64,000 nt of DNA from Paludibacteraceae bacterium (GTDB taxonomy: Bacteria; Bacteroidota; Bacteroidia; Bacteroidales; Paludibacteraceae), in NCBI GenBank assembly GCA_024401435.1, contig JAKSLB010000014.1, positions 1 to 64,000 on the forward strand, written 5' to 3'. Both the position numbers and the translations under genes were made by a program. Under the pieces are notes generated by a model. The model was not told the origin of the DNA. It saw only the letters and a list, made by a program, of their open reading frames with translations, and made no database searches. Below are positions 55,055 to 64,000 of this stretch, piece by piece. Position 1 is the stretch's first letter. Each line of letters starts with the position of its first letter.

Positions 55055-55870
55055 ATGAGGATAAAAAGTGGATTAGCAGGATTTTTACTTACGTGTATGA
55101 TATCATGTAATTTAGGTGAATCATCGCAGACAGACACGTTGTCACTTACGATGAATGCCAATTCGGAATTGATGACTACAGAAATTCAAATGGATACCAT
55201 CACAGTAAATAACATTTCATTTACGATGATTCACGTGGAAGGGGATACGTTTACAATGGGTGCAACGCCAGAGATGTTGGAGCCATTTGATAATGAGAAA
55301 CCTGCACATTTAGTGACATTAGGAAATTATTGTATAGGTCAGACTGAAGTTACACAAGAGTTATGGCAAGCAGTGATGGGTGAGAATCCCTCTAAGACGA
55401 AAGGAGACAAGCTTCCTGTCGAAGAAATCTCATGGGATGACATTCAACAATTTTTAAGTAGCTTGAATACGCTTACAGGCATGAAGTTCCGTATGCCTAC
55501 AGAAGCTGAATGGGAATTTGCTGCTCGAGGTGGTAAGTTGAGTCAACATTACCAATATGCAGGAAGTAATAACGCAGAAGAAGTAGCATGGTATGATACG
55601 AAGCAAACGAATCCGGTAGGGCAGAAGGAACCTAATGAATTAGGCATATACGACATGAGTGGAAATGTATGGGAATGGTGTTTGGACTGGTATGATGAAA
55701 ATTATTATCAAAATGTAGAGATTAATCCACAAGGACCAGAATCTGGTATTTATTGCGTATTACGTGGTGGTAGTTGGGGTGGCAGTGAAAAATATTGCCG
55801 ATGCTCTTGTCGAGCAGGATACAGCCCTGATTTACGTGACATTGATTGTGGATTCAGACTTGCTTATTAA
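55055..55870 (+). CDS. Formylglycine-generating-enzyme-like lipoprotein (SUMF1 domain)
   Basis: The 271-residue protein starts with a lipoprotein signal (GLAGFLLTCMISC, lipobox Cys). After a spacer comes an FGE-sulfatase domain from about residue 50: a FTMGATPEM block, TEVTQELWQAVMG, WDDIQQFLSSLN, FRMPTEAEWEFAARGG, MSGNVWEW and the C-terminal RGGSWGG, then RAGYSPD and GFRLAY. True FGE activates sulfatases, using paired Cys or copper ligands. The CRCSCRAG segment has cysteines, but most secreted bacterial homologues are structural or motility-like lipoproteins. Its role is uncertain. No sulfatase is nearby. Confidence 0.85.
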   Translation: MRIKSGLAGFLLTCMISCNLGESSQTDTLSLTMNANSELMTTEIQMDTITVNNISFTMIHVEGDTFTMGATPEMLEPFDNEKPAHLVTLGNYCIGQTEVTQELWQAVMGENPSKTKGDKLPVEEISWDDIQQFLSSLNTLTGMKFRMPTEAEWEFAARGGKLSQHYQYAGSNNAEEVAWYDTKQTNPVGQKEPNELGIYDMSGNVWEWCLDWYDENYYQNVEINPQGPESGIYCVLRGGSWGGSEKYCRCSCRAGYSPDLRDIDCGFRLAY

Positions 55871-56324
55871 AAACAGAAATCAGTGGGAGGTTTATTTTAT
55901 TTGTACTTTTGACATGTCGTGCTGGTTTTATCTTTTTATTTCCAACACTAAGATAACGTGAGTTCGATGAATTTTAACTAATTGATTGTTTGGTAATTAG
56001 CAATAAAAGTTGTATCTTTATAATGAAAAAAACACAAACTTTTATTGCATGTTTAACGAAGACAAAGTTACTGAAATTTATAGATTTACCAAGTCTTAGA
56101 TGATAAAAAACGTGTTTCGTTGTAAATTTTAACTGCTTAAAAATTAACATGTTGCGATTTTGCATCTTTAGCCAAAGACACTTTGATTTGGGTGGGGGAT
56201 TGTACGCTTTATTTTAGTGGTAAATGAATAAGCCGTGACGCATCCCAATTTTTCTTGGTCATTTAGCGGACAGTAATAATTAATTTTATTATATTTGTCC
56301 ATAATGATATCTAGTGTATATGAT
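55871..56324. other. Non-coding gap with a possible junction motif
   Basis: Two promoter-like words (TATCTTTA near 56014 and GCATCTTTAG near 56162) appear without a following gene. TTTAGCGGACAGTAATAAT lies at 56262-56280 and nearly recurs at 59009. TATATTTG at about 56289-56296 is a good -7 box for the M13 peptidase gene. Confidence 0.4.
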
Positions 56325-58259
56325 ATGAATAAATGCGTTTTATATTTCGGAGCGCTTGTCTTAGCAATGTTTACATCATGCAAAGATGACAATATCGCGA
56401 TCTACGAGCCTATCACATGGAACTTTGAGCAATATGAGAACCACGACATCCGTCCGGGCGACGATTTTTACCGGTATGTCTGCGGGAACGGCATTTCAGA
56501 CGAAAACAGTGCCTTATGGACTCCTTTAACCAGATGGACACAACAAAGCGAAGACTTCCTTAATATCTTCTATAACGATAAATCCGACAATCCTATTCCG
56601 GTCATAAAACGAATCAATGAACTACGTGCATCCGTCGGTTCTCCCGATAACACAAATATATTCATCAGTAATCTCAAGCAACGGTTAAGTAGCATTCAGC
56701 AAGCGGAATCCATGAAAGAGATTCCCCTCATGCTTGCGGAGATAACCAAAGCAGGGTATCAATTCGTTTTCTTACAATCGAATGTAGAGGAAGGACGTAA
56801 ATTAGGTATTGCCGCATTCGTCACTATTCCCTTAGAAGTCAAGGATCCCGATAGCTTTTTCGAACATGAAAAAAATCTATTAATTCAATGTGGATTATTG
56901 GATGAATATTTGGAGAAATATGCGCTGGCGGCAGAAATGATCAAATACTTTAATGCCCATATCAAGGCACAAAACACGAACGAGCTTCAATCTATGGAAC
57001 GAGCAAATGTCAGGGCTGGGGACGGCACACGTCAAAGTGTATTGCGATCAGCCGAGACATCCATCTCTCTTGAAAAATTCGCGGAAGGATTAGACGACAA
57101 ACGCATGGACATTTCTCCGGCAGAGGAAATGTCTTCACAATTTTTTCAACAATTAGACCAGTTGGATGATAGTTGGACGGGAAAGATGAATGCGCTCATT
57201 TGGTGCTATTGTGTCTACTATGACATCTCAATATATGCGAATATAGATAGTTATCCCATGCTGTTTTTGCCAATGATGATACCATCTCTAACCGTTAATG
57301 CCAGTCACTATTTCTGTGATCATTATGTCAATAAATCGAACATAGAACGCAACAAGGAAGTTTTCGAGATGTTGCGCAGCACGTTCCGCACAAAGATTGA
57401 GAAGAACGAATGGATGAGCAACACAGCAAAAGTAGGGGCGATTGCAAAAATTGATGCCATGGAGTGTCATACAGGCATACTAGACTGGGGAAAATACGAG
57501 TTACCCGTGCCGCAAGCTAAAGATATCGTTTCCGGAATACATGAGATGTTATCTTCTCAAACTTCCATCTTCACAAGAATGGTAACAGGCAACACATGCT
57601 TAGACGACATAGCCGCCGCCTTTATGACAACACCCATAACGGGTTATCCTTCCTACGCCGCCAACTGCTTTTACACGCCCGAGGTCAACGCAATATTCAT
57701 CCTGCCCAGCACATCCATCATTGTGGATATGAACGAGGAATTCAACTTGATGATGCCGATCGTCGGTCACGAGATGTGTCATGGCTTCGATGCCAAGGGA
57801 GCCTACTATGACGAGTATGGTAATTTCAAAGATTGGTGGACGATAGAAGACAAACTTCGTTTCAAAGAGTTACAGAAGAAATTGGTGAACACCTTCAATC
57901 AATACGTAGCATGTGACCAGATGTTTTGCAATGGAGAGCTCACGTTAGACGAGAACATGGCCGATTTGGGCGGTGTGGAAATCGCTTACGAGGCGGAGAT
58001 GACGCGACTCCGTAAAATACATATCGGCGACGAGCTGAGAGAGAAAGAACGTCGCTTCTTCAAATCATACGCTATCTTTATGGCGAAATATTACACCGAC
58101 ACGGAAAAGAAAAAGATGGTGGAAAGCGATGAGCACTCGTTGGCGGAGTTTCGTGTGAACGGTATCCTCAACAACATAGACACTTGGTACGACGCATTCA
58201 ACGTGAAACGGGGGGATAAATTTTATTTGGCGCCGGAACAGAGAGTACACCTGTGGTAA
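56325..58259 (+). CDS. M13-family (neprilysin-like) metallopeptidase, lipoprotein
   Basis: The 644-residue peptidase starts with a lipoprotein signal (YFGALVLAMFTSC, lipobox Cys). The M13 N-domain opens with RPGDDFYRYVCGNG. The catalytic zinc site is HEMCH (HExxH) in VGHEMCHGFDAKGA. The third ligand lies in LDENMADLGG (ExxxD), preceded by the substrate-binding NCFYTPEVN. The C-terminus ends with the typical RVHLW. It is complete and should cut peptides in the periplasm or at the surface. Its GC content is higher than the genes on either side. It lies in a 2.75-kb patch flanked by a shared motif, which suggests transfer. The longer frame from 56295 overlaps the -7 box, so ATG 56325 is used. 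Confidence 0.92.
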   Translation: MNKCVLYFGALVLAMFTSCKDDNIAIYEPITWNFEQYENHDIRPGDDFYRYVCGNGISDENSALWTPLTRWTQQSEDFLNIFYNDKSDNPIPVIKRINELRASVGSPDNTNIFISNLKQRLSSIQQAESMKEIPLMLAEITKAGYQFVFLQSNVEEGRKLGIAAFVTIPLEVKDPDSFFEHEKNLLIQCGLLDEYLEKYALAAEMIKYFNAHIKAQNTNELQSMERANVRAGDGTRQSVLRSAETSISLEKFAEGLDDKRMDISPAEEMSSQFFQQLDQLDDSWTGKMNALIWCYCVYYDISIYANIDSYPMLFLPMMIPSLTVNASHYFCDHYVNKSNIERNKEVFEMLRSTFRTKIEKNEWMSNTAKVGAIAKIDAMECHTGILDWGKYELPVPQAKDIVSGIHEMLSSQTSIFTRMVTGNTCLDDIAAAFMTTPITGYPSYAANCFYTPEVNAIFILPSTSIIVDMNEEFNLMMPIVGHEMCHGFDAKGAYYDEYGNFKDWWTIEDKLRFKELQKKLVNTFNQYVACDQMFCNGELTLDENMADLGGVEIAYEAEMTRLRKIHIGDELREKERRFFKSYAIFMAKYYTDTEKKKMVESDEHSLAEFRVNGILNNIDTWYDAFNVKRGDKFYLAPEQRVHLW

Positions 58260-58371
58260 TTTTTAATTATGGAATTCGGAAAGTCTATGTCTTACAAACG
58301 AAGGATGTAATATACAGAGGAAAATCCGAAAGTCAGAAAGGTGTAGGAAAGCAAGCCAAATCGTTACTATC

Positions 58372-58506
58372 ATGCGACCCGAAATTGTTATAGTAATCGA
58401 GAACGGAAAGATAACCGTGAAGAAGATAGTTATCAAACCGTTACAAAAGAGGAGGAGGGTGTCACCCCTCCCGATTTTTGTTGTTGCGACAAATATGCAA
58501 AATTAG
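58372..58506 (+). CDS. Possible 44-residue peptide
   Basis: A short frame (MRPEIVIVIENGKITVKKIV...) looks coding in its first half. Its second half overlaps a hairpin (GGAGGG...CCCCTCC followed by ATTTTT) that resembles a terminator. No family is recognised. Treat it as doubtful. Confidence 0.25.
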   Translation: MRPEIVIVIENGKITVKKIVIKPLQKRRRVSPLPIFVVATNMQN

Positions 58507-58513
58507 TGCGAAT

Positions 58514-58696
58514 ATGGAAAACATTGAAAAGAAAGAGAACTGGGGCGGAAAGCGTAACGGCTCTGGAAGGAAGAAGAAAGACTCCGAACCAAGAGTGAAC
58601 ATCACTTTTTCCGTGCCTGCTGGTGCTGCCGACCGCATCAAAGATCTTGTTCGAGCAGAAGTTGCCAGGTACAGGGCGGAACGCGACGGGGAATGA
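58514..58696 (+). CDS. Small basic protein with AT-hook-like N-terminus
   Basis: The 60-residue protein has a glycine/arginine/lysine-rich start (NWGGKRNGSGRKKKD) like an AT-hook. A short strand-helix unit (RVNITFSVPAGAADRIKDLV, then a charged helix) resembles ribbon-helix-helix proteins. It is GC-richer than host genes and lies just before a broken IS, so it is probably mobile-element cargo with a DNA-binding role. The start at 58514 is chosen over the in-frame upstream start at 58478 because the upstream residues are unlike the rest. Confidence 0.55.
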   Translation: MENIEKKENWGGKRNGSGRKKKDSEPRVNITFSVPAGAADRIKDLVRAEVARYRAERDGE

Positions 58697-58722
58697 TTCT
58701 ATTCTCTGTCTTTGTTTTAAAG

Positions 58723-58915
58723 TGTCTTATCCTGAAAAAAGTTGACTCAAAAAAGAGTTAAGAATGTATCAGTTACACACAGAAAAAGAATTAAAATATT
58801 TCAAGGAAGTGATACGTCTTCATTATGAAGAAGGCTATGGAGAGGATCGAATAGCGAAAATTTTACCTGTCGGACATACAACAGCATCGAGATGGATTGC
58901 TATCTTTGCAGGCGT
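58723..58915 (+). mobile_element. IS3-like insertion sequence, left-end remnant
   Basis: The left end and first 50 or so codons of orfA (MYQLHTEKELKYFKEVIRLH...) closely match 28170-28370. The match stops after WIAIFA. The rest of the IS is gone. Two broken copies in one window suggest past activity and loss. Confidence 0.75.
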
Positions 58916-59047
58916 ATAGGTCATTTTGCGTGGTATTTAAAACATACTTTATCTCTATAGGTCCCATATTTACTAGCATTGCGGACTATATTGATTCGAC
59001 TTTTCAAGTTTAGCGGACACCAATAATAAATATAAAATGAAGGCATA

Positions 59048-59086
59048 AAAAAGTCCTCAAGCGTAGTGTGAACTTGAGGACTTACA
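59048..59086 (-). terminator. Esterase gene terminator
   Basis: AAGTCCTCAAG and CTTGAGGACTT flank CGTAGTGTGAA. On the minus strand the hairpin lies just after the esterase stop and is followed by a TTTTTT tract. Confidence 0.7.
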
Positions 59087-59102
59087 TAGAAATGAATACG
59101 TA

Positions 59103-60545
59103 TTATCGTTCTATAAGAACTTTTCTGACGCTGTTATTCTTTTTATTTTTTAAGATATATAAACCGGGTTTCAAATCATGAATGTTTTTAACAGATCCAA
59201 TGGTTGTGCCTAAAACATTGATGATGATATATTCTTCGTCCAAAGATTTATTTGGATGACAGATGGATAAATCGGTGGTTCCTGCAGGAAGAAATTGCAT
59301 GTAATCCATATCTACCCAACTACCTGTAATCTCTAATTTTAAGACATGCTCACCTTTGTTGACAACACCGACATTCCCTTTTACAGTGGTATAAGTACTC
59401 CAATCTCCTGTGTTGGGAACTTCAACACTAGGTAATATCACTTTATCATCCAGATAGAGCATAAAAGAAGAACCATCTGTACCAGAAGCCACGTAAGCTT
59501 CCATGTCGTAATTCCCTGTTTCTTCTACATTGACGGTATACTCCAGCCATTCTCCTTTTTCCGTATAACCAATGGCTGTGGCACTCATGTCAACACCTTC
59601 GTTACGAGTATCACCATTTCTGTTCTGTCTGTCATTATCATGATAGGCTTTCCCTTCACCTCCTAAATCAAATTCTTCTGCTTCAATTTTACCAGGAATT
59701 TTAGCTGCCTCACCTTTGAATGGTTCTTGTGGTATATCTGGTCCTTGTTGACAATCAGTAGAATAGTTTCTGACAAACTTCCAAATTTCACGAGTGGTAT
59801 TGATACATGCTTCATCATTGGAATGCCAGTGACCTTTCCCAGGTAAAGCGTTCAATACTATATCTGCATCACAATCACCGCCACTATAACGAGTACTGGT
59901 AGCACAATTGTTTAGCTTTGTCTCACTTTTTTCTGTACAATTGTTATGTTCTTTCCATTGGTTGATAACGGAAGCTACACCGCTGAATTGAACCACATCG
60001 TCGGATGTACCATGGGTGTGAATGATAGGTACGGGACGTGTACTTGGATTGGCAGACGAGTTGAATAGATAACCTGATACAGGCGCAAAAGCAGCAAAGT
60101 AATCAGGAATCTTGTTCATGGCATGGTATGTCATCATACCACCCATGGAAAATCCACTAAGATAGACTCTCTTTTTATCTATCTTATAATCATCATACAT
60201 TTTGTTAATGATTGCAATAAGGTAATCGGTATCCTTATTGCCTGAGATGTCCCATGACTTGTTTTGACCTGAAGGATAGGCAACAACAATGTTAGCAGTA
60301 TCTGCAACTGTTTCCCATTTTGCCTGATTCTTTTGGTAATTTATGTCTTGGTTCATACCATGCATAGAGATGACTAAGGGTCTGTCTGTTGTAATGTTTC
60401 GTGGAGCATAGACAAAGACTTCACGATTATTGACGTAGATGGTTTTGCCACCTGTTGCCCCTGTTATTCCCTGAGCATTTGTTACACACACTTGTCCTAC
60501 TAATAAGTAGAATACACACAATAGTGATAATTTAATGTTTTTCAT
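59103..60545 (-). CDS. Secreted esterase with CBM6-like module and type IX C-terminus
   Basis: The 480-residue protein has a signal peptide (IKLSLLCVFYLLVGQVCVTN). An alpha/beta-hydrolase of the PHB-depolymerase/feruloyl-esterase type follows: oxyanion-side SMHGMNQDINY, nucleophile elbow GFSMGGMMTYH, and HTHGTSDDVVQFSG and GHWHSNDE with the Asp/His partners. From about residue 280 to 415 a CBM6-like beta-sandwich follows (KIEAEEFDLGGEGKAYHDND, then EWLEYTVNVEETGNYD). A type IX sorting domain ends the protein (PGLYILKNKKNNSVRKVLIE). It probably removes acyl groups from plant or surface polysaccharides outside the cell. Confidence 0.88.
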   Translation of the reverse strand: MKNIKLSLLCVFYLLVGQVCVTNAQGITGATGGKTIYVNNREVFVYAPRNITTDRPLVISMHGMNQDINYQKNQAKWETVADTANIVVAYPSGQNKSWDISGNKDTDYLIAIINKMYDDYKIDKKRVYLSGFSMGGMMTYHAMNKIPDYFAAFAPVSGYLFNSSANPSTRPVPIIHTHGTSDDVVQFSGVASVINQWKEHNNCTEKSETKLNNCATSTRYSGGDCDADIVLNALPGKGHWHSNDEACINTTREIWKFVRNYSTDCQQGPDIPQEPFKGEAAKIPGKIEAEEFDLGGEGKAYHDNDRQNRNGDTRNEGVDMSATAIGYTEKGEWLEYTVNVEETGNYDMEAYVASGTDGSSFMLYLDDKVILPSVEVPNTGDWSTYTTVKGNVGVVNKGEHVLKLEITGSWVDMDYMQFLPAGTTDLSICHPNKSLDEEYIIINVLGTTIGSVKNIHDLKPGLYILKNKKNNSVRKVLIER

Positions 60546-60754
60546 ATGTTCAATTTTATGGTTTTAATAGTGGTTGGTGCAAAACTAAATAATCACTATT
60601 TGTTCAAAGAGAAGAAATGTTGCAAAGTTGAGTAAATTCAGGTCAGATATCCTATATTAGGTTAGAAGTTGAAAATTGTGTTCTTCCTTCATCATCACAA
60701 AAAGACCGATGTGGTGTAGGAGATGTATTGAAATGACGTAGGAATAGTTATGAA

Positions 60755-61183
60755 TTAGGGAATTAATAATTGATAAACATTGGTTTCCTTCTTTTCAAAA
60801 TGGAGAGAAGGATAGAGGTTGTTTGCTGCTATTCTGCGAGGGTTGGAGGTGAGATGAAGTTGAATAGGTGCATATTGCTTCGCTTCTCTCAAAACGTGTT
60901 CCATGAGTTTCCTTCCTAAATGTTGACCACGATAGTTGGATGAAATCACTACATCCTCAATATTTCCCATATTCCCTTCCAATGTATGTAGAATACATAG
61001 TGTTGCACAGCCAATGATCCTTTTCTCATCGGAATAGATGACATATAAACGTGAAAGAGAATCATTTACTAGTGTTTTCAAATGCTCTTCTGTTAGTTCC
61101 AACTTATCAGAAAGAAGAGACAACAAAACTTTTAAATCTTCTAATTCTTGAGGGGTATAGGATGTCAGTAATTTAATTTCCAT
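60755..61183 (-). CDS. GNAT-family N-acetyltransferase
   Basis: The 142-residue enzyme shows a GNAT core: ATLCILHTLEGNMGNIEDVV leads to the acetyl-CoA loop in YRGQHLGRKLMEHVL, then NNLYPSLHFEKKE near the C-terminus. The layout is close to GNA1-like and small acetyltransferases; the substrate is unknown. The start is ATG 61183 rather than the upstream TTG at 61198. It stands alone, with 209 bp of plain sequence before the esterase start. Confidence 0.85.
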   Translation of the reverse strand: MEIKLLTSYTPQELEDLKVLLSLLSDKLELTEEHLKTLVNDSLSRLYVIYSDEKRIIGCATLCILHTLEGNMGNIEDVVISSNYRGQHLGRKLMEHVLREAKQYAPIQLHLTSNPRRIAANNLYPSLHFEKKETNVYQLLIP

Positions 61184-61271
61184 TTTCAGTACGTTCAATT
61201 GAAAAACAAAGATAATGAGAATTCAGTAAGAATGAAGATTTATTTGAATTTTGTAAGGATAAATGTGTTTA

Positions 61272-61292
61272 GGGGACTTCTATAAATTCCCC
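61272..61292. repeat. Solo end of the miniature element
   Basis: The 21 bases equal the left end (GGGGACTTCTATAAATTCCCC) of the elements at 7631 and 53156; the interior and right end are missing. It lies in the promoter region of the CotH-like gene. Confidence 0.5.
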
Positions 61293-61392
61293 TTTAATTG
61301 CATGAAAATCAATATCAATTAATTGAAAATGTTTCTCATCATTCATAAAAAAATAATTTTGTAGATTTGCAGACCTTAATAGATAAACTGAT

Positions 61393-64000
61393 ATGAGAAA
61401 AAGGGGATATATATTATTGCTGTGTGTGTTATGCTTTTATAGTTTAAAAGCAGGTATTCGTATTACGGAAGTCATGACAAACAATGTGTCTACAATTGTC
61501 AGTGACCAATACAATTATGATGGTTATGTTGAATTCTATAATGATGGAAGTCCCGTTGACCTTAAAGGTTGGACAGTAACAAACATAAAAGAAGGAGAGA
61601 CTAACTGGAGTGTGGTATTGGATTCTACACACATTGTTCCGTATGGATATTCACTTCTGTTTTTTGGTAAGAGTGAGACTAGCAGTTTAACGGCATCCCG
61701 AATGCAGTCTAATTTCATTGGACGCGTAGGCAATAAATTATCAACAGATAAAGGTTCCATTTCGTTTATAAAAGATGAGCAAACAATAACACTTGTGTAT
61801 CCTGACCAACATCCACATTTGTCTTATTGTGAGGATGGATTTATGATGCCATCTCCTGGTAAGGAGAACGATGGTTTAGTAACCTCCATTTCGAATCGTG
61901 TTGCTACTCCTTCCTTCCAATCTGGTACACCAGGATTGTATGAACATGAGGTAAATGTAGAATTAACTTGTACAACAGAAGGCGCGATCATCTATTATAC
62001 TTTAAATGGTGATGCGCCAACCCCTGAAAATGGTAAGATATACAATGCACCTATTTTAGTCGATAAAACGACAGCATTACGAGCAAGAGCTTATCAATCC
62101 GGAATGCTTTATAGCGAAATACTAACAGGTAGCTATATCCTCCCTGATGAATTTTACAATGCTTGTCAAGGAGAGGGTGAGAGATTGCCTATTGTTTCGC
62201 TTGTTGCTAATAATGAGGATATCTTTGGAGATATGCTCGGTATTTACGTAGAAGGGAAAAATGGAATTGAGACGTCATGTACTCCATCATCCAACTACAA
62301 CCAAGATTGGATGCGTTCAGCCAACTTTGAATATATTCTCAATGGAGAAGTGGTGGATAATCAGGAGGTTGAAATAGGCGTTTATGGAGGATGTACAAGA
62401 ATTCATAATGCTAAAAGTTTGAAAATCAAAGCGAACAAACGTTCTGGAAAGAATAAGATGGATTACAATGCCTTTTTTGCAAGTCGCTCATATAAGAAGG
62501 TGAAAAGCTTGGCCTTGCGAAATGGTGGAAATGGATATATGTATGTACAACCACGTTGGCGAGATATGTTTATTCAAAGTTTGGCAGATGGAATGAATGT
62601 AGATCGACAAGCTGCACAACCCGTTTCCTTCTATCTCAATGGTATCTTCTATGGTATGATGATTCTGACAGAAAGAACAGATGAGGATTATGTCTACCAC
62701 AATTATGGACTTGATGATGATGAAATCGATTTGTTATATGCTCATTATGGTGATTATGAATGTGATAAAGGAACTAGAGAGGCATATGATAATATGATTA
62801 ACTATGTTAGAAAGAATTATGATGCAGATGATTTTTATGAGCATTTAGATACGCATATGGATATTGATGATTATATTGATTACCAGATACTTGAACAATA
62901 TGCAGGTAACACAGATTGGGTGACGCACAACATAAAAATCTGGAGAAAACATGATGGAGGTAAGTTTCGTTGGATTATATATGACACAGATTTCGGATTT
63001 TCAAAAGGGTCCAAGGTAGACACATGTATGCTTGATTTAGCCACCAAACCTATTAGGGCAGGAGAAGAGATGTTAGTCTTATTAAAATCATGTATGAAAA
63101 ATGAGGATTTCCGTTGGAGATTTCTCGATCAATATTTGGATAGGATAGAGCATCAATTTGCCAATGAGAGGATCGATACAAAAATTGATTCTATTTGGAG
63201 TTTAACGAAACGGGATATGTGTGCGACCATTAAGAATTCGGGATTTTTAGGATGTCCTGGCAATCCTGATGTTTTCAATGAGGAGGTAGAGAAAATGCGT
63301 GTCTTTGCGAAGGAACGAAAAAAATATGTGATTGATCAGTTGAAAAAGGAATATGGATTAGGCGATGATACGGTGACTATTAGAATCAGGTCTGTCTTTC
63401 CTAATTCCGAGACACCTGAATTCACGTTCCTTCTCAATAAGAGGGAGCATAAGGAGAAGAAATACAACACATGGTCGTATTCCAATGAGCGTGTAAAGGT
63501 GGACGCCAATGTGCCATTAGGATACAAGATTCAAAAGTGGGCTATCAATGATACTACCGTCAGAACGGACGATAACAAAAGGTATGCAGAGGAGTCGTTG
63601 ACAACAATTGCCAAATCAGGCGGTCTGAAGGTAACCATCTATTTTGAGTATGATACAACCTACATCTTGCCTACAGATTTATGTCTAAATGAGATCTGTG
63701 CCTCCAATGAATCTACATTGGATGAGAATGAGGAAGCCTCTGATTGGATTGAACTATATAATGGAGGAGAGAAAGATGTTGATATAGCAGGCATGAGTGT
63801 CGTAAATGAAACAAAGGGTGTAGAATCAATTATTCCATCGGGATCGGATGCAACGATTATCCCTGCACATGGATACAAGTTATTGTGGGCAGATAAGAAT
63901 CCTGAATTAGGACCTTTACATTTAAATTTCAAGTTGGGAGCGAGTGCTTCGGAAAAGATTGTGCTTAGGCTTACTTATAGAGATAGCATATTGAATTTAA
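61393..64000 (+). CDS. Lamin-tail and CotH-domain surface protein, partial at right edge
   Basis: At least 869 codons lie in the window and the frame is still open at its end. A signal peptide (GYILLLCVLCFYSLKA) precedes a lamin-tail domain (IRITEVMTNN, DLKGWTVTN; about 25-150). A chitobiase-like beta domain with GAIIYYTLNGDAPTPENG comes next. A CotH kinase-like domain covers about 260-640, with GVYGGCTRIH, KSLKIKANKR, FYGMMILTERTDEDYV and RWIIYDTDFGFS. A second lamin-tail domain starts near residue 755 (LCLNEICASNE). CotH proteins can phosphorylate partner proteins; the DTDFGF motif fits the metal site. TAGATTTG near 61363 is a good -7 box. Its end, perhaps with a type IX domain, is not seen. 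Confidence 0.88.
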   Translation, partial: MRKRGYILLLCVLCFYSLKAGIRITEVMTNNVSTIVSDQYNYDGYVEFYNDGSPVDLKGWTVTNIKEGETNWSVVLDSTHIVPYGYSLLFFGKSETSSLTASRMQSNFIGRVGNKLSTDKGSISFIKDEQTITLVYPDQHPHLSYCEDGFMMPSPGKENDGLVTSISNRVATPSFQSGTPGLYEHEVNVELTCTTEGAIIYYTLNGDAPTPENGKIYNAPILVDKTTALRARAYQSGMLYSEILTGSYILPDEFYNACQGEGERLPIVSLVANNEDIFGDMLGIYVEGKNGIETSCTPSSNYNQDWMRSANFEYILNGEVVDNQEVEIGVYGGCTRIHNAKSLKIKANKRSGKNKMDYNAFFASRSYKKVKSLALRNGGNGYMYVQPRWRDMFIQSLADGMNVDRQAAQPVSFYLNGIFYGMMILTERTDEDYVYHNYGLDDDEIDLLYAHYGDYECDKGTREAYDNMINYVRKNYDADDFYEHLDTHMDIDDYIDYQILEQYAGNTDWVTHNIKIWRKHDGGKFRWIIYDTDFGFSKGSKVDTCMLDLATKPIRAGEEMLVLLKSCMKNEDFRWRFLDQYLDRIEHQFANERIDTKIDSIWSLTKRDMCATIKNSGFLGCPGNPDVFNEEVEKMRVFAKERKKYVIDQLKKEYGLGDDTVTIRIRSVFPNSETPEFTFLLNKREHKEKKYNTWSYSNERVKVDANVPLGYKIQKWAINDTTVRTDDNKRYAEESLTTIAKSGGLKVTIYFEYDTTYILPTDLCLNEICASNESTLDENEEASDWIELYNGGEKDVDIAGMSVVNETKGVESIIPSGSDATIIPAHGYKLLWADKNPELGPLHLNFKLGASASEKIVLRLTYRDSILNL

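Overview
The window is a chromosomal segment of an AT-rich member of the Bacteroidetes, most likely order Bacteroidales. The evidence is the gene content (hybrid two-component sensor, DUF2723 membrane protein, fused KorA/KorB, WcaJ-type initiating transferase, type IX secretion C-terminal domains, FISUMP proteins) and the many promoters that fit the phylum consensus TTTG-N19-TAnnTTTG. No rRNA, tRNA or phage structural genes were seen.

Layout. 0.2-3.2 kb: a small hypothetical gene and a WYL regulator, divergent from an unrecognised 488-residue protein. 3.6-7.6 kb: a large hybrid sensor/AraC regulator with no sugar-utilisation locus beside it. 7.6-15.7 kb: a miniature repeat element, then a probable operon DUF2723 - polysaccharide deacetylase - purD - membrane protein - YqaA - ung. 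15.7-16.7 kb: about 1 kb without genes but with three promoter-to-terminator units that look like small RNAs. 16.7-19.6 kb: korA-korB. 19.6-29.0 kb: cas1, cas2 and an extraordinary repeat array. 29.1-40.3 kb: core genes (PBP1A, WcaJ-like transferase, secA, lgt, nagB, phosphoglucomutase). 40.4-46.5 kb: a helicase-nuclease fusion, an exported family II pyrophosphatase, a broken FISUMP gene and a DUF4143 ATPase. 46.9-54.6 kb: dgt, sbcC, sbcD and a WecA/MraY-like transferase. 55.0-64.0 kb: an FGE-like lipoprotein, an M13 peptidase in a compositionally different patch with a broken insertion sequence, a secreted esterase with a CBM6-like module, an acetyltransferase, and a lamin-tail/CotH surface protein running off the right edge.

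The standout is 20874-28961. Directly after cas1-cas2, with no Cas9 or any other effector in the window, lie eleven copies of one 35-bp repeat. Nine are identical, one has a single substitution, and the last carries a 5-bp insertion. The intervals between them are not 30-bp spacers but pieces of 247 to 2334 bp carrying genes and gene fragments. Four consecutive intervals carry toxin-antitoxin modules; in every one the antitoxin is whole and the toxin is cut off at the repeat. Four others carry related fragments of a small gene family with shared promoters and hairpins, resembling immunity-gene arrays of polymorphic toxin loci. The two largest carry secreted-protein genes, one with a broken IS. 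The arrangement looks like an integron in which a CRISPR adaptation module replaces the integrase. That reading is inference; the repeats, their spacing and the truncations are directly visible.

Other points of interest are a family of ~200-bp miniature elements, a lipoprotein-type pyrophosphatase, a 28-nt hairpin in two intervals with compensating changes, and several candidate small RNAs.
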